Shown: in pieces, positions 33,119 through 42,566 of the stretch
Numbering within the stretch: the first letter of the stretch is position 1
How the letters are laid out: every line of letters begins with the position of its first letter
From: Halosimplex aquaticum
GTDB lineage: Archaea; Halobacteriota; Halobacteria; Halobacteriales; Haloarculaceae
Assembly: GCF_028747785.1 (NCBI RefSeq)
Contig: NZ_CP118158.1
Location: 3,348,001-3,412,000, forward strand
Length of the DNA: 64,000 nucleotides
Direction: 5' to 3'
Made by a program: the position numbers and the translations under genes
Notes under the pieces: generated by a model
Databases searched by the model: none
Told to the model about the DNA's origin: nothing
The model's input: the letters and a program-made list of their open reading frames with translations, nothing else

Positions 33119-35641
33119 ATGACACCAGGACCCGACAGCGACGGTGACACGGATCGCAATGGGGAGCGAACGGGCCTTCCGCGTCGACAGTTCCTCGCCG
33201 CCCAGTCGATGCTGGCGGCGGGGTCGATCGCGGGGCTGGGGACCGGCGTCGCGTCCGCGGACTCCCAGGAGTCGATCGAGAACACGGTGACGGTCGACGC
33301 CGACAGCCGGTCGGGGGAAGTCCACGACACGCTGTTCGGCCGGCTGAACGAGCACTACGGCGACGCGACGATCTATCCGGGCGTCTACTCGCTGCACGTG
33401 ATGAACCCGACGTTCTGGCGGGTACCCGATTACTGGTTCAGCGCGGAGATCGACGCCTTCTACGAGGTCGAACGCCACGAGACGCTGCCGTTCCCGTGGG
33501 AGCCGGTGACCGACGCGGGCGTGGGCTTCGAACACCGCTCCGACGGTGAGGGGGTGGCCGGCGGGGAGACGCCCCACGGCACCGTGGGCTACCCGCGGAT
33601 CACGGTCGACGACGCGGCGTCGACGGGCGGGCTCAGGCAGCGCATCGTCCTCCCCGACTACCGGACGCTCGGGTACGATCTGGGGTTCTCGGTCCGCGGC
33701 GACGTCGACGCGGTGACGGTATCGATCACGACCCTCGACGGCGACGTGCTCGCGGCGACCGACGTGGAGGTCGACGACGAGTGGGAGCGCCACGAACCGA
33801 CGCTCGAACTCGACGAGAAGAGCGGCGACGAGTACGTCGGCGGCGCGGTCGCGAACATCGAGACTCCCTACGGGCAGTACGCCGTCGAGTTCACGACCCA
33901 GGGCACCGGTCACTTCGACATCGACTTCGTCGAGTTCGCCGCCGACGACGCCGTGGAGGGGAAGTTCAACCCGCTGACGGTGGAGCTACTGGAGGACCAG
34001 AACGGCACGTGGCTGAAGTGGCCAGGCGGGAACGTCACGAGCCAGTACAACTGGCGCGACGGGATCGGGCCGCTGGAGGAGCGGACGCCCCGGTTCAACC
34101 ACGCCTGGCAGGGAATGCAGCCCAACTTCTTCGGGACCGCCGAGTACCTCGAACTGTGCGAGGTCGCCGACCTCGAACCGGAGATCACGGTCGGCTGGTG
34201 GGGCAATCCACCGGAGTGGGCCGCCGAGCGACAGATACTCCCCGAGGACGCCGCCGACTGGGTCGAGTACTGCAACGGCGACGACGACACCCAGATGGGC
34301 GCGCTGCGGGAAGAACACGGCTACGAGGAGCCCTGGGGCGTCGAGCACTGGGGCGTCGGCAACGAGGTCTGGGGGAGCTGGCAGTTCGGTCACACGTCCG
34401 ACCCCTCCGAGTACGCCACCGGGTCCGACGCGCGGATCGGGTTCGAGGCGTACTCCGAGGCGATGCGGGCGGTCGACGACTCGATTACCGTGCTCGCCAG
34501 CGGGTGGGACCCGGCCGAGGCCGAGCACAACGGCATCCCGTGGAACGAGACGCTGTTCGACGAGCTGTCGCCCGAGGTGCTGGACGGCCTGAACATCCAC
34601 CGCTACCAGTGGGGGCTGGACAGCGCGGACGCGGTCGAGGCGTGGAAGAGCGAGAACGACGCCGACGACTGGGACTACAACGAGGTGCTGGTGATGGCGG
34701 CGACGCAACTGGGCGAGCAACTCGGTGATATCGGCGACTTGGCCGCGGAACAGGGCTACGACGACTTCTACGTCAACCTCAGCGAGATCGGCATCTTCCC
34801 GACCGTCGCCGAGGGCGCGCCCTACCCCGGGCCGGAGACGATGCCGGGCGCCTCCTACGTGGCCGGCGTCCTCAACGCGTGCATCCGGGAGCCCGACGTG
34901 GACTGGGCGGCCCAGACGTGGGTCCCGCTCAAGACCTGGGTCCCGGTGAAGACCAACGACTACCCGCCGGACCCGAACCCGCTCCGCCCCGACGGGTCCG
35001 TGACCGGGCTGTACTCGGCCGCCTTCGAGGGCAAGGCGGAGTGGCACGCCGTCGACGTGAGCGTGTCCGGAGCGAGCCGCGACCTCCCCGACACCGGCCC
35101 GCGGATCAACCCGATGTCGGACGTCCCCTACGTCGACGCCGCCGCGATGGAGGACAAGCGGGGGAAAGCACTGACCGTGTTCCTGACGAACCGGAACCTC
35201 CGCGCGCGCAGCGAGGTGACGGTCGAACTCGGCGAGCGGTACGCCGACAGGGCCGTCGAGGTGGTCGTCCTCGAACCGGCCACCGACGAGCGTCCGCTGC
35301 CCCACGACTTTCCGACCTCGTGGGACGAACCGACGAACCACGCGGTCGCACACACCGTCGAAGAGGTCGGCGGCGACGGCACGGTGACGCTGGACCTCGA
35401 ACCGGCGTCTATCGCCCGCCTGTACGTCGACAACGACCGGGGCAAGGCCGACATCATCGGCGACAACGGCGTCTGGCACGGTCTCGACGGCAAGGAGGAC
35501 ATCCCCATCGAGAACAACCGTTCGCCGGGGCGAGGGAAGGGAAAGGGCGGCAAGAGCGGAGACGGCACCGGACAGCGCAGCGGGACGCGTCGCGGAGGCG
35601 AGCGGAACAGCGGTCCCGGACCTGACGTGGACCTCGACTAG
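33119..35641 (+). CDS. Exported alpha-L-arabinofuranosidase (GH51-like)
   Basis: An 840-residue protein with a Tat signal (PRRQFLAAQSMLAAGSIAGLGTG, after a 20-residue acidic leader). It contains a carbohydrate-binding-like beta domain (about 165-280) inside, followed by the TIM barrel. GVGNEVWGSW carries the acid/base Glu416 and VNLSEIGIFP the likely nucleophile Glu556, at the end of strands 4 and 7 as in clan GH-A. The C-terminal beta domain ends with a Gly/Lys/Arg-rich tail (RGKGKGGKSGDGTG). It should release arabinose from arabinan or arabinoxylan outside the cell. TATA-like TTTAATAT (33090-33097) gives a leaderless start. The family number is from motifs and could be a related GH-A arabinofuranosidase family. 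Confidence 0.86.
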   Translation: MTPGPDSDGDTDRNGERTGLPRRQFLAAQSMLAAGSIAGLGTGVASADSQESIENTVTVDADSRSGEVHDTLFGRLNEHYGDATIYPGVYSLHVMNPTFWRVPDYWFSAEIDAFYEVERHETLPFPWEPVTDAGVGFEHRSDGEGVAGGETPHGTVGYPRITVDDAASTGGLRQRIVLPDYRTLGYDLGFSVRGDVDAVTVSITTLDGDVLAATDVEVDDEWERHEPTLELDEKSGDEYVGGAVANIETPYGQYAVEFTTQGTGHFDIDFVEFAADDAVEGKFNPLTVELLEDQNGTWLKWPGGNVTSQYNWRDGIGPLEERTPRFNHAWQGMQPNFFGTAEYLELCEVADLEPEITVGWWGNPPEWAAERQILPEDAADWVEYCNGDDDTQMGALREEHGYEEPWGVEHWGVGNEVWGSWQFGHTSDPSEYATGSDARIGFEAYSEAMRAVDDSITVLASGWDPAEAEHNGIPWNETLFDELSPEVLDGLNIHRYQWGLDSADAVEAWKSENDADDWDYNEVLVMAATQLGEQLGDIGDLAAEQGYDDFYVNLSEIGIFPTVAEGAPYPGPETMPGASYVAGVLNACIREPDVDWAAQTWVPLKTWVPVKTNDYPPDPNPLRPDGSVTGLYSAAFEGKAEWHAVDVSVSGASRDLPDTGPRINPMSDVPYVDAAAMEDKRGKALTVFLTNRNLRARSEVTVELGERYADRAVEVVVLEPATDERPLPHDFPTSWDEPTNHAVAHTVEEVGGDGTVTLDLEPASIARLYVDNDRGKADIIGDNGVWHGLDGKEDIPIENNRSPGRGKGKGGKSGDGTGQRSGTRRGGERNSGPGPDVDLD

Positions 35642-35881
35642 TCGAACGGCCACGACTGCGCGTTCGTCGCCGCCTCGCTTCGCCGACCGCGGGCCGGGTG
35701 CGGATGCGTTGGGTGCGCTCGGCTCCGCTCCCTCGCTGCGCTCGGAGGAGTGCCGGACGCCGGTTTCACTTTCACTGCGGTAGGCTGGCCTCTATGTAGG
35801 AACGGCCCCTCAAGCGGAGGTAGTGAGAGAGCGACCGGGGCGCGGGTCGCGCTCCCGGGCCTCTCTCGCGGGAGACTACGA

Positions 35882-36037
35882 ATGACTGCTCAAGAATCGT
35901 CGCGGCTCGGCGTCTGCCCGGTCTGTGACGAGGACATCCTGGCTCGCCACGTCCTGATCAGGTACGAGACCGACTCGGACGATCGAGAAGTCTGGACCGA
36001 GTGTCCGGGCTGTGGCGGAGTTGTTCATCCGCGATGA
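35882..36037 (+). CDS. Small zinc-binding protein (DUF7837-like)
   Basis: Fifty-one residues with two CxxC knuckles: CPVCDE near residue 13 and CPGCGG near the C-terminus, separated by a charged strand-forming segment. It looks like a treble-clef or zinc-ribbon mini-protein, common and uncharacterised in haloarchaea. It overlaps the next gene by 4 bases (ATGA), so the two zinc mini-proteins are co-translated. The ATG at 35882 is chosen because the upstream extension is unlike protein. Confidence 0.68.
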   Translation: MTAQESSRLGVCPVCDEDILARHVLIRYETDSDDREVWTECPGCGGVVHPR

Positions 36038-36186
36038 GCCCGTCTCTCCTGGAGGGGATGAAGCGGCTGCTGGGCTCGTCGAAGGCGGTCGTGTTCGAGT
36101 GTCGGCGCTGCGGGACGTCGCTCGACGAAGACCCGGAGCAGTGCCCGGAGTGCGGCAGCGAGGCGTTCAGCCGCTACGAGTTTTGA
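36034..36186 (+). CDS. Small zinc-ribbon protein
   Basis: Fifty residues: an N-terminal helix with SLLEGMKRLLGSS, then a single zinc ribbon FECRRCGTSL and CPECGSEAF with a basic end. Its start codon overlaps the stop of the preceding zinc protein (ATGA). Typical of the small nucleic-acid- or protein-binding zinc fingers in haloarchaea; function unknown. Confidence 0.72.
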   Translation: MSPSLLEGMKRLLGSSKAVVFECRRCGTSLDEDPEQCPECGSEAFSRYEF

Positions 36187-36268
36187 GAGTCGACTACCGC
36201 CTCCGGCGAGGCGCGCCGCGCGTCGCGAGCACAGAACAGTTAATATTCGCGGTCGGCAGGGAACGGGT

Positions 36269-38353
36269 GTGAACTCGGACGCCGGTTCAGCGACGAGAGC
36301 GGAGGCGCGGCGACTCCTCGAACGGAGCATCGGCCCGGACGCGCAGTTCCGCCCGCAACAGTGGGAGTCCATCGACCGCCTCGTGAACGAGCGCGAGCGG
36401 CTGTTGCTCGTCCAGCGGACCGGCTGGGGCAAGAGCACGGTCTACTTCATCGCGACGAAGCTGCTGCGGGACCGAGGCGCGGGACCGACGCTGATCGTCA
36501 GCCCGCTGCTGGCGCTGATGCACAACCAGATACAGGACGCGGAGCGGCAACTGGGCCTCGAGGCCCGGACGATCAACTCCAATAACACCGACGAGTGGGA
36601 GGAGGCCAAACAGAGCGTCGTCGACGGGACCTGCGACGTCCTGTTGATCTCGCCGGAGCGCCTCGCCAACCGGGAGTTCCAGGAGGACGTGCTGGTGGAG
36701 ATGGACGAGGAGTTCGGCCTGCTCGTCGTCGACGAGGCCCACTGCATCTCCGACTGGGGCCACGACTTCCGGCCGGACTACCGCCGGATCAAGCGCATCC
36801 TGCGGGAGCTCCCGGACCACATCCCGGTCGCAGCGACGACCGCGACGGCGAACGACCGCGTCGTCGAAGACGTGACCGAACAGGTCCCCGACCTGCGAGT
36901 CGTCCGCGGGGACCTCGTCAGGGAGTCGCTGCGGATCCAGACCGTCGAGATGGACTCGCGGGCCGAGCGCCTCGCCTGGCTCGCGGAGAACCTCCGGGAG
37001 TTGCCCTCGGCGGGCATCGTCTACTGCCTGACCACCGACGAAGTCGAGGTCGTCGCCGACTGGCTGGCCGAGCGCGGCCTCTCGGTGGCGCCGTACCACG
37101 GCGGGATGGACGGCGACCGCCGGCGCGAACTCGAAGACCGGCTGCTGGCCAACGACGTCGACGGGCTGGTGGCGACGAACGCGCTCGGGATGGGGTTCAA
37201 CAAGCCCGACCTCGGGTGGGTGGTCCACTTCCAGCGCCCGCCGAACCTCATCCGGTACTACCAGGAGATCGGCCGCGCCGGACGCGGCCTCGACGAGGCG
37301 TTCGCCGTCGTGCTCTCGGGCGAGGAGGACGACGAGATCGCGGAGTTCTTCATCGAGCAGGCGTTCCCCGACCCCGACGACTTCGAGACCGTCCTGGAGA
37401 CGGTCGCGGCGAGCGACGAACCGCTGTACAAGTACGAGATCCTCAAGCGCGCGAACGTCTCGTGGAAGGCCGCATCGAAGTGTCTGAACATCCTGCGGGT
37501 GGACAACGCGGTGGTCCGCGTCGACGACGGGTTCGAGCGGACGGCCAGGGACTGGACCTACGACCGCGAGCGCTTCGAATCGATCACGGACCACCGCTGG
37601 GAGGAGCTGGCGCAGATCCGGGAGTTCGTCGAGACCGACGCCTGCCTGACGAAGTTCATCGACGACGCCCTTGACGGCTCCATGGACGCGCCGTGCGGCC
37701 GCTGCGCGAACTGCGCCGGCGAGTTCCTGCCCACAGCCGTTCGGGACGACGACCTCGTGGCGGCCGCCGTCGACCACTACCGCGCCGAGTCGTGGGACGA
37801 GATCTCGGCGCGCTACTACGTGCCCGAGCGCGGCGGCGGCCGCTCGAAGATCCCCGAATCGCGCAAACCCGAAGACGGCCGCGTCCTCTGCACGTACGGC
37901 GATCCCGGGCTCGGCGAACTCGTCCGCGACGGGCGCGAGAGCGAGAGCGGCTACAGCGACGAGCTGGTCGACGCGGCCGTCGACCACGTCGAGGAGGTGT
38001 GGGATCCGACGCCGGCGCCGGCGTGGGTGACCGCCGTCCCGTCGCGGTCCGGGGAGGACCGGGTGACCGACCTCGCGGAGCGGATCGCAGACGGACTGGG
38101 CCTCCCGTTCGCGGATGCGCTCCGGAAGGTCGAACCGACCGCCCCGGACGGGGACCTGGCGAACTCCTACCAGAAGCGCTGGGACGTCGAGGGCGTCTTC
38201 GAGGCGACGGCGTCGGTCCGTCCGGAGCCCGTCCTCCTGGTCGACGAGACGGTCGACACCCGCTGGGCGCTCACGGAGGCCGGCATGATGCTCCGAGACG
38301 CCGACAGCGGCGCCGTCTATCCGCTCGCCCTGGCCGAGCGGACCGGCTGGTAA
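36269..38353 (+). CDS. RecQ-family ATP-dependent DNA helicase with phosphoribosyltransferase-like C-terminus
   Basis: A 694-residue protein with GTG start. The helicase core is complete: QRTGWGKS (Walker A), VVDEAHCISDWGHDFRPDYRRI (motif II and RecQ loop), ATTATAND (motif III), GIVYCLTTDEVE (IV), VATNALGMGFNKPDLGWVVHF (V) and YYQEIGRAGRG (VI). The RecQ zinc site is present as CGRCANC preceded by a distant Cys. In place of the usual RQC/HRDC end is a domain with AWVTAVPSR and VLLVDETVDTRWALTEAGMML, which matches the PRPP-binding loop region of type-I phosphoribosyltransferases/ComF. Such helicase-PRTase fusions exist in other genomes. The role is DNA unwinding in repair or recombination; the tail may sense nucleotides or be a structural add-on. 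Confidence 0.9.
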   Translation: MNSDAGSATRAEARRLLERSIGPDAQFRPQQWESIDRLVNERERLLLVQRTGWGKSTVYFIATKLLRDRGAGPTLIVSPLLALMHNQIQDAERQLGLEARTINSNNTDEWEEAKQSVVDGTCDVLLISPERLANREFQEDVLVEMDEEFGLLVVDEAHCISDWGHDFRPDYRRIKRILRELPDHIPVAATTATANDRVVEDVTEQVPDLRVVRGDLVRESLRIQTVEMDSRAERLAWLAENLRELPSAGIVYCLTTDEVEVVADWLAERGLSVAPYHGGMDGDRRRELEDRLLANDVDGLVATNALGMGFNKPDLGWVVHFQRPPNLIRYYQEIGRAGRGLDEAFAVVLSGEEDDEIAEFFIEQAFPDPDDFETVLETVAASDEPLYKYEILKRANVSWKAASKCLNILRVDNAVVRVDDGFERTARDWTYDRERFESITDHRWEELAQIREFVETDACLTKFIDDALDGSMDAPCGRCANCAGEFLPTAVRDDDLVAAAVDHYRAESWDEISARYYVPERGGGRSKIPESRKPEDGRVLCTYGDPGLGELVRDGRESESGYSDELVDAAVDHVEEVWDPTPAPAWVTAVPSRSGEDRVTDLAERIADGLGLPFADALRKVEPTAPDGDLANSYQKRWDVEGVFEATASVRPEPVLLVDETVDTRWALTEAGMMLRDADSGAVYPLALAERTGW

Positions 38354-38497
38354 CCGGCCGGCGCGGCGTCCTCGCAGCGAATTACAGCCGCTCGATCGCC
38401 GGAGAGCTACTGGTATCGAGCGGTAACTGTATCCCGGGACTCGTCGCTCAGAGACGACTTGATCGGCCCTTATACACAATTATATTCTCCTTACGAT

Positions 38498-38507
38498 TAA
38501 TATTTAA
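38498..38507 (+). promoter_or_regulatory. TATA element of the rubrerythrin-like/gdh operon
   Basis: The sequence TAATATTTAA (38498-38507) ends 24 bases before the ATG at 38531, as expected for a leaderless transcript covering the mini-protein and the glutamate dehydrogenase gene. Confidence 0.5.
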
Positions 38508-38530
38508 CCGTGGCACCACAAGCGGGAGTC

Positions 38531-38686
38531 ATGCCACACGGCCAAGACGTCGAGCACGAGAACGCCCCGGACGAAGCGTCGAAGTACGAGTGCCTGCACT
38601 GCGGCGACATCGTCGAGTCGGAGTCCCACCCCGGCGCATGCGACTGCGGGGGCCAGTTCCAGAACCGCGCGAAGTCCCTCGAATAG
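38531..38686 (+). CDS. Rubrerythrin-like domain mini-protein
   Basis: A 51-residue acidic protein starting [10 protein letters not shown], with the zinc/iron knuckles YECLHCG and ACDCGGQF as in the rubredoxin-like part of rubrerythrin. It lacks the di-iron domain. Such mini-proteins precede dehydrogenase genes in several haloarchaea. Only 19 bases separate it from gdh, so the two are surely one transcript. Possible redox or metal-binding accessory, function not shown. Confidence 0.8.
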   Translation: MPHGQDVEHENAPDEASKYECLHCGDIVESESHPGACDCGGQFQNRAKSLE

Positions 38687-38705
38687 CCGGACGGGGGACT
38701 ATCCA

Positions 38706-40001
38706 ATGGCCTCAGAATCCACCTCGACAGCCGAGGGTACAGCGTCACAGGGCGACGAGCTTCCGGAGACCGCGCTCGAAACCGCGCGCCACCAGCTCAA
38801 CCAGGCGGCGTCGATCATCGACGTCGACCCGAACATCGTCGAGCGCCTCAACTACCCCGCGGCGGTCCACGAGGTGACGATCCCACTGGAGCGCGACGAC
38901 GGGACGGTCGAGATGTACCAGGGGTACCGCGCTCAGCACGACAGCGTCCGCGGCCCGTACAAGGGCGGGCTCCGCTATCACCCGGAGGTCTCCCGCGAGG
39001 AGTGCATCGGGCTCGCCATGTGGATGACCTGGAAGTGCGCGGTGATGGACATCCCCTTCGGCGGCGCGAAAGGCGGCATCGTCGTCGACCCGAAGGACCT
39101 GAGCGACGACGAGACCGAGCGGTTGACCCGCCGGTTCGCCAACGAGATCCGCAACATCATCGGGCCGATGACGGACATCCCGGCGCCGGACATGGGGACC
39201 GGGGCGCAGACGATGGCGTGGATCATGGACGCCTACAGCGTCCAGGAGGCCGAGACGACGCCCGGCGTCGTGACGGGGAAACCGCCCGTCATCGGCGGGA
39301 GCAAGGGCCGCGAGGAAGCGCCCGGGCGGAGTGTCGCCATCATCAGCCGGGAGGCCCTCGAGTACTACGACTACCCGCTCGACGAGGCGACCGTCGCGGT
39401 GCAGGGCTTCGGGAGCGTCGGCGCGAACGCGGCCCGCCTGCTCGACGACTGGGGCGCGTCGGTGGTCGCCGTGAGCGACGTGAACGGCGCCGCGTACGAC
39501 CCCGACGGCCTCGACACGCGAGCGATCCCCTTCCACGACGAGGAGCCCGAGGCCGTGACGAAGTACGCCGACGAGACGGTCAGCAACGAGGCCATCCTCG
39601 AACTCGACGTCGATCTGCTCGTCCCCGCGGCCGTCGGGAACGTCGTCACCGAGGACAACGTCGACGACATCCAGGCCGACCTGATCGTCGAAGGGGCCAA
39701 CGGGCCGACGACGTTCGCCGCCGACTCGATCCTCGACGAGCGGGGCGTCCACGTGATCCCGGACATCCTGGCCAACGCGGGCGGCGTGACGGTCAGTTAC
39801 TTCGAGTGGCTCCAGGACATCAACCGGCGGGCGTGGTCGCGCGAGCGGGTCAACGAGGAACTGGAGACCGAGATGCTCGCCGCGTGGAACGCCGTCCGCC
39901 GGGAGGTCGAAGCGCACGACGCGTCCTGGCGGGACGGGGCGTACATCGTCGCACTGTCGCGGATCGCCGACGCCCACGAGAGTCGGGGCCTCTGGCCGTG
40001 A
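38706..40001 (+). CDS. gdhB: Glutamate dehydrogenase (Glu/Leu/Phe/Val dehydrogenase family)
   Basis: A 431-residue enzyme that interconverts glutamate and 2-oxoglutarate plus ammonium. Seen: [25 protein letters not shown] (substrate-binding Lys in the YKGG region), [16 protein letters not shown] (catalytic Lys motif), PAPDMGT, the Rossmann loop [15 protein letters not shown] and [13 protein letters not shown]. The length and order fit hexameric archaeal Gdh. With a GFGSVG loop the coenzyme preference is not certain. The symbol follows the haloarchaeal gdhB group and is a homology call, since several paralogues exist per genome. Transcribed with the mini-protein before it. Confidence 0.93.
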   Translation: MASESTSTAEGTASQGDELPETALETARHQLNQAASIIDVDPNIVERLNYPAAVHEVTIPLERDDGTVEMYQGYRAQHDSVRGPYKGGLRYHPEVSREECIGLAMWMTWKCAVMDIPFGGAKGGIVVDPKDLSDDETERLTRRFANEIRNIIGPMTDIPAPDMGTGAQTMAWIMDAYSVQEAETTPGVVTGKPPVIGGSKGREEAPGRSVAIISREALEYYDYPLDEATVAVQGFGSVGANAARLLDDWGASVVAVSDVNGAAYDPDGLDTRAIPFHDEEPEAVTKYADETVSNEAILELDVDLLVPAAVGNVVTEDNVDDIQADLIVEGANGPTTFAADSILDERGVHVIPDILANAGGVTVSYFEWLQDINRRAWSRERVNEELETEMLAAWNAVRREVEAHDASWRDGAYIVALSRIADAHESRGLWP

Positions 40002-40070
40002 CGCCGTTCGCGGGGCGCCCGAACCGGACGGGATCCGGGCGGCAACGCTGCCGATAATCGGGCCCCTGAT

Positions 40071-40077
40071 TATATAG
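40071..40077 (+). promoter_or_regulatory. TATA element of the membrane histidine kinase gene
   Basis: TATATAG (40071-40077) lies 24-30 bases ahead of the GTG at 40101 in an otherwise GC-rich gap. This argues for leaderless transcription and for GTG 40101 as start. Confidence 0.5.
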
Positions 40078-40100
40078 CCCCCTTCGCTCTGTAGTACACT

Positions 40101-41306
40101 GTGAACCCGTCGCTCCGCATCGAACGAAGCCGGATCCCGCGGTATCTCGTCGGTATCGCGGCCGTCCTCGCGGGAGTGACGATCTGCGAGGGCGTCCTCC
40201 GCACGCTCGGCGTGTTCGTCGGGCCGAGCGGCGAGACCCTGGTCTTCGAGGGGGAGTTCCTCGTCGGGGTCCTGACGACCGTCCCGTTCGTCGCCGGCAT
40301 CGGGTACGCGGGCTATTGGCTCCCCCGAAGCGACCTCGAATCCGCGAGGTATCCGCGGATACTGCGGTGGCTCCTCCGCGGGGCCGTACTGTCGCTGGCG
40401 TTCAATCTCCTGCTCATCGCCGTCATCGGCGTCACGTCGGTCGCGATGTTCGTCGCCTGGGTCCGCTGGAGCGTCGCGGTCGGTGCCGGCCTCGGCCTCG
40501 CCATCGGCGTCTCCGAGGGTCGGGCCGTCCAGAAGTCGGTCGAAGCCGAGCTCGCCAGGGACCGGTCCGCCCGCCTCACCAGGCAGCGCGACCTGCTCAA
40601 CTACCTGAACAGCTTCCTGCGCCACGAGGGGCTCAACACGGTCCAGGTCATCAGCGGCCACGCGAAGTTACTGATGGAGGAGAGCGACCCCGGCAGCGAC
40701 GCCCACGCGCACAGCGAGGTCATCTACCGCCGGAGCGAGGACATCACGGACGTGATAACCGACGTCCGGTTGCTGATCAAGGTGGCCCACGAGGAGACGC
40801 CGCTCGAACCGGTCGACGTCGGCGAGGTACTCCGGAGGGAGATCGAGAAACTCGAAGACAGGGACGAGCGGATCGAGGTCACCGCGTCCATCCCCGGCGA
40901 GGCGTACGTGCGAGCGAACTCGCTGCTGAAGCACGTGTTCGGCAATCTGCTGGCGAACGCGGTCGAACACAACGACAGCGACGTGCCGCGTGTGCGCGTG
41001 TCGGTGACGCGATCGGAGGAGTCGGTCGTGGTCGACGTCGCCGACAACGGCAGTGGGATCCCGGACGACCGGGTCCCGGACCTGTTCGGCCGACCGGACT
41101 CGTTCGCGACCGACCACGGCCTGGGCCTGTTCCTCATCGGAGAGCTGGCCGAGCAGTACGACGGATCGGTCGAACTGGCGGAGACCGGCGAGGACGGGAG
41201 CGTGTTCCGCGTCGAACTCCCGAGGATCGCGCCGGACGCGGACGAAATCACCGCCGGAGCGGAGACGGCGCCGGATCCGTCGGGCACCGGCGCGACGACG
41301 GAGTGA
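40101..41306 (+). CDS. Membrane-bound histidine kinase
   Basis: A 401-residue sensor kinase. Four hydrophobic segments (about 12-38, 55-75, 92-115 and 118-140) form a membrane sensor domain; no large extracellular loop is seen, so the signal may be in the membrane. A coiled linker (AELARDRSARLTRQRDLLNYLNSF) leads to the phosphoacceptor His175 in FLRHEGLN and HATPase_c with NLLANAVEH (N-box), VDVADNGSGIPDD (G1) and HGLGLFLI (G2). No partner response regulator is adjacent, which is common in haloarchaea. The C-terminal tail is acidic. Confidence 0.9.
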   Translation: MNPSLRIERSRIPRYLVGIAAVLAGVTICEGVLRTLGVFVGPSGETLVFEGEFLVGVLTTVPFVAGIGYAGYWLPRSDLESARYPRILRWLLRGAVLSLAFNLLLIAVIGVTSVAMFVAWVRWSVAVGAGLGLAIGVSEGRAVQKSVEAELARDRSARLTRQRDLLNYLNSFLRHEGLNTVQVISGHAKLLMEESDPGSDAHAHSEVIYRRSEDITDVITDVRLLIKVAHEETPLEPVDVGEVLRREIEKLEDRDERIEVTASIPGEAYVRANSLLKHVFGNLLANAVEHNDSDVPRVRVSVTRSEESVVVDVADNGSGIPDDRVPDLFGRPDSFATDHGLGLFLIGELAEQYDGSVELAETGEDGSVFRVELPRIAPDADEITAGAETAPDPSGTGATTE

Positions 41307-42290
41307 GTCGCTCACCCGGTCACGACTGATAGGGGAGCCGCCTGGTGGACAAAGCTTATGTCCCGACGGCGTGCATCCGAACCTGTCCGCACACACGGAC
41401 AACGAAGCCATCCACTTCGTTCGGGAGTCCCGCTCTCCCAAACCCACCCGAACCCACCACACCTTTCGCGGGGCCCTTCGGGGCCCGGCGTTTTCGGACG
41501 ACGCTGCGTCACTCCGGTATCGATCAGGTCTCCGGACGGCGGAGCGTACCCGGACAGGCCTCGGCGATCGGTGCCCGTCCGGAACGAGGCCCGGTGAGTC
41601 CGCACCTGTTCGGGCCGAGTGGGATCCGACCCTGCCTGGCTGATCGATGCTGATCGCGCGGAATTTTCTCGATGTCGCCCTCGCGGCGGTGTCCCGGCCT
41701 CTCCATTCTCACGTAGGTGTAGCTGAAGACGATATCTAGAAAACACAATAAATATTCTATCACGGAGGTCCGATCTTATAATTGTAATCTGTCACTCTCC
41801 AATCCAGGGGAGATTCCCGGCCCCGCGGCCGATTGAATAGTCGACACCGCGGTCGGATCTGTGTCCGACACCTCTGGACACACATCTCGCCCATAACGGC
41901 TGAAACCACCGGTCTTCTCTAAACGCGAGAACACGACGTCCGATCTTCGATTCACGAGGACTCAGTTCGAGTGACATGAGTTCAGGCCGCCGGCTCACCG
42001 ATCGAAATGGGTTGAACGGGGCTCTTGGACCATACGCTGGTCGCTCGCTGAACGTACGGTGCTCAGCCGTACCGCTATCGAGGAGTTGCGGTAGTCGCTG
42101 GAACGCGCGGCCGATCCATCCGACGAACTGCGGTTTTCATCTATAGAAATTATATATTGAAATTTGATAAGAATGAAGAGGTAGCTTGAACCACTCACTC
42201 GGAATTCCGGTCACGCTGGTTCGCCGAGGGGAGGAATCGGAGCGGTGAGACGACCGAAACACCGTTGGGGGTGGTCGTCGCAGATCCCCC
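41307..42290. other. Gene-poor stretch with one hairpin
   Basis: Nearly 1 kb with no convincing gene. A promoter-like AAAGCTTATG lies at 41353-41362, and a hairpin of two GGGCCC arms around a TTCG tetraloop is at 41471-41486 with a T-run 4 bases later, which could end a short RNA. From about 41740 the sequence is richer in A/T. Several overlapping open frames on both strands here are Arg/Pro/Ser-rich and look non-coding. Confidence 0.3.
41471..41486. terminator. GC hairpin with UUCG loop
   Basis: GGGCCC-TTCG-GGGCCC: six G/C pairs closed by a TTCG tetraloop, followed by GGCGTTTTC. UUCG loops give unusually stable RNA hairpins. The site is 165 bases behind the kinase gene, too far to be its clear terminator, and may belong to a small RNA. 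Confidence 0.25.
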
Positions 42291-42521
42291 ATGGAAACGT
42301 TCGGCGATCGGTTCTGGGACGTGGTGTGCCTGTTCACGACACAGGCGTACGTGCTGCTGGCGGTATCGACGTCGCTCCTGGCGTTGACGCTGTTCTCGTG
42401 GCTCAACACGACGCCCGGTTCGGAGGCTCGGGCGATCAGCCGGTTCACGTTCGCCGTGTTGCTGGTCAACATCGTCGTCCTGGCCGCGATCGTCACGAAG
42501 TGCCGGTCACGGGACCTCTGA
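42291..42521 (+). CDS. Small two-helix membrane protein
   Basis: Seventy-six residues: a polar N-terminus, helix one (AYVLLAVSTSLLALTLFSWL), a short linker with TPGSEARAISR and helix two (FTFAVLLVNIVVLAAIVTKC). It begins just before importer 2 and is convergent with its last permease gene (45 bases between stops), so it is not part of that operon. Function unknown. Confidence 0.65.
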   Translation: METFGDRFWDVVCLFTTQAYVLLAVSTSLLALTLFSWLNTTPGSEARAISRFTFAVLLVNIVVLAAIVTKCRSRDL

Positions 42522-42566
42522 GGGCCGTCGAAGGCCGAGAGAGAACGAGAGCGCGACCGCGGCGCG

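Noticed and set aside
36287-38479. 730-codon minus-strand open frame opposite recQ
   Set aside because: GC-rich codons of the helicase leave the antisense frame open; the translation is Arg/Val/Asp-rich without domain features.
38745-40661. 638-codon minus-strand frame opposite gdhB and the histidine kinase gene
   Set aside because: Runs through two genes that clearly encode known families on the plus strand; the frame has no family features.
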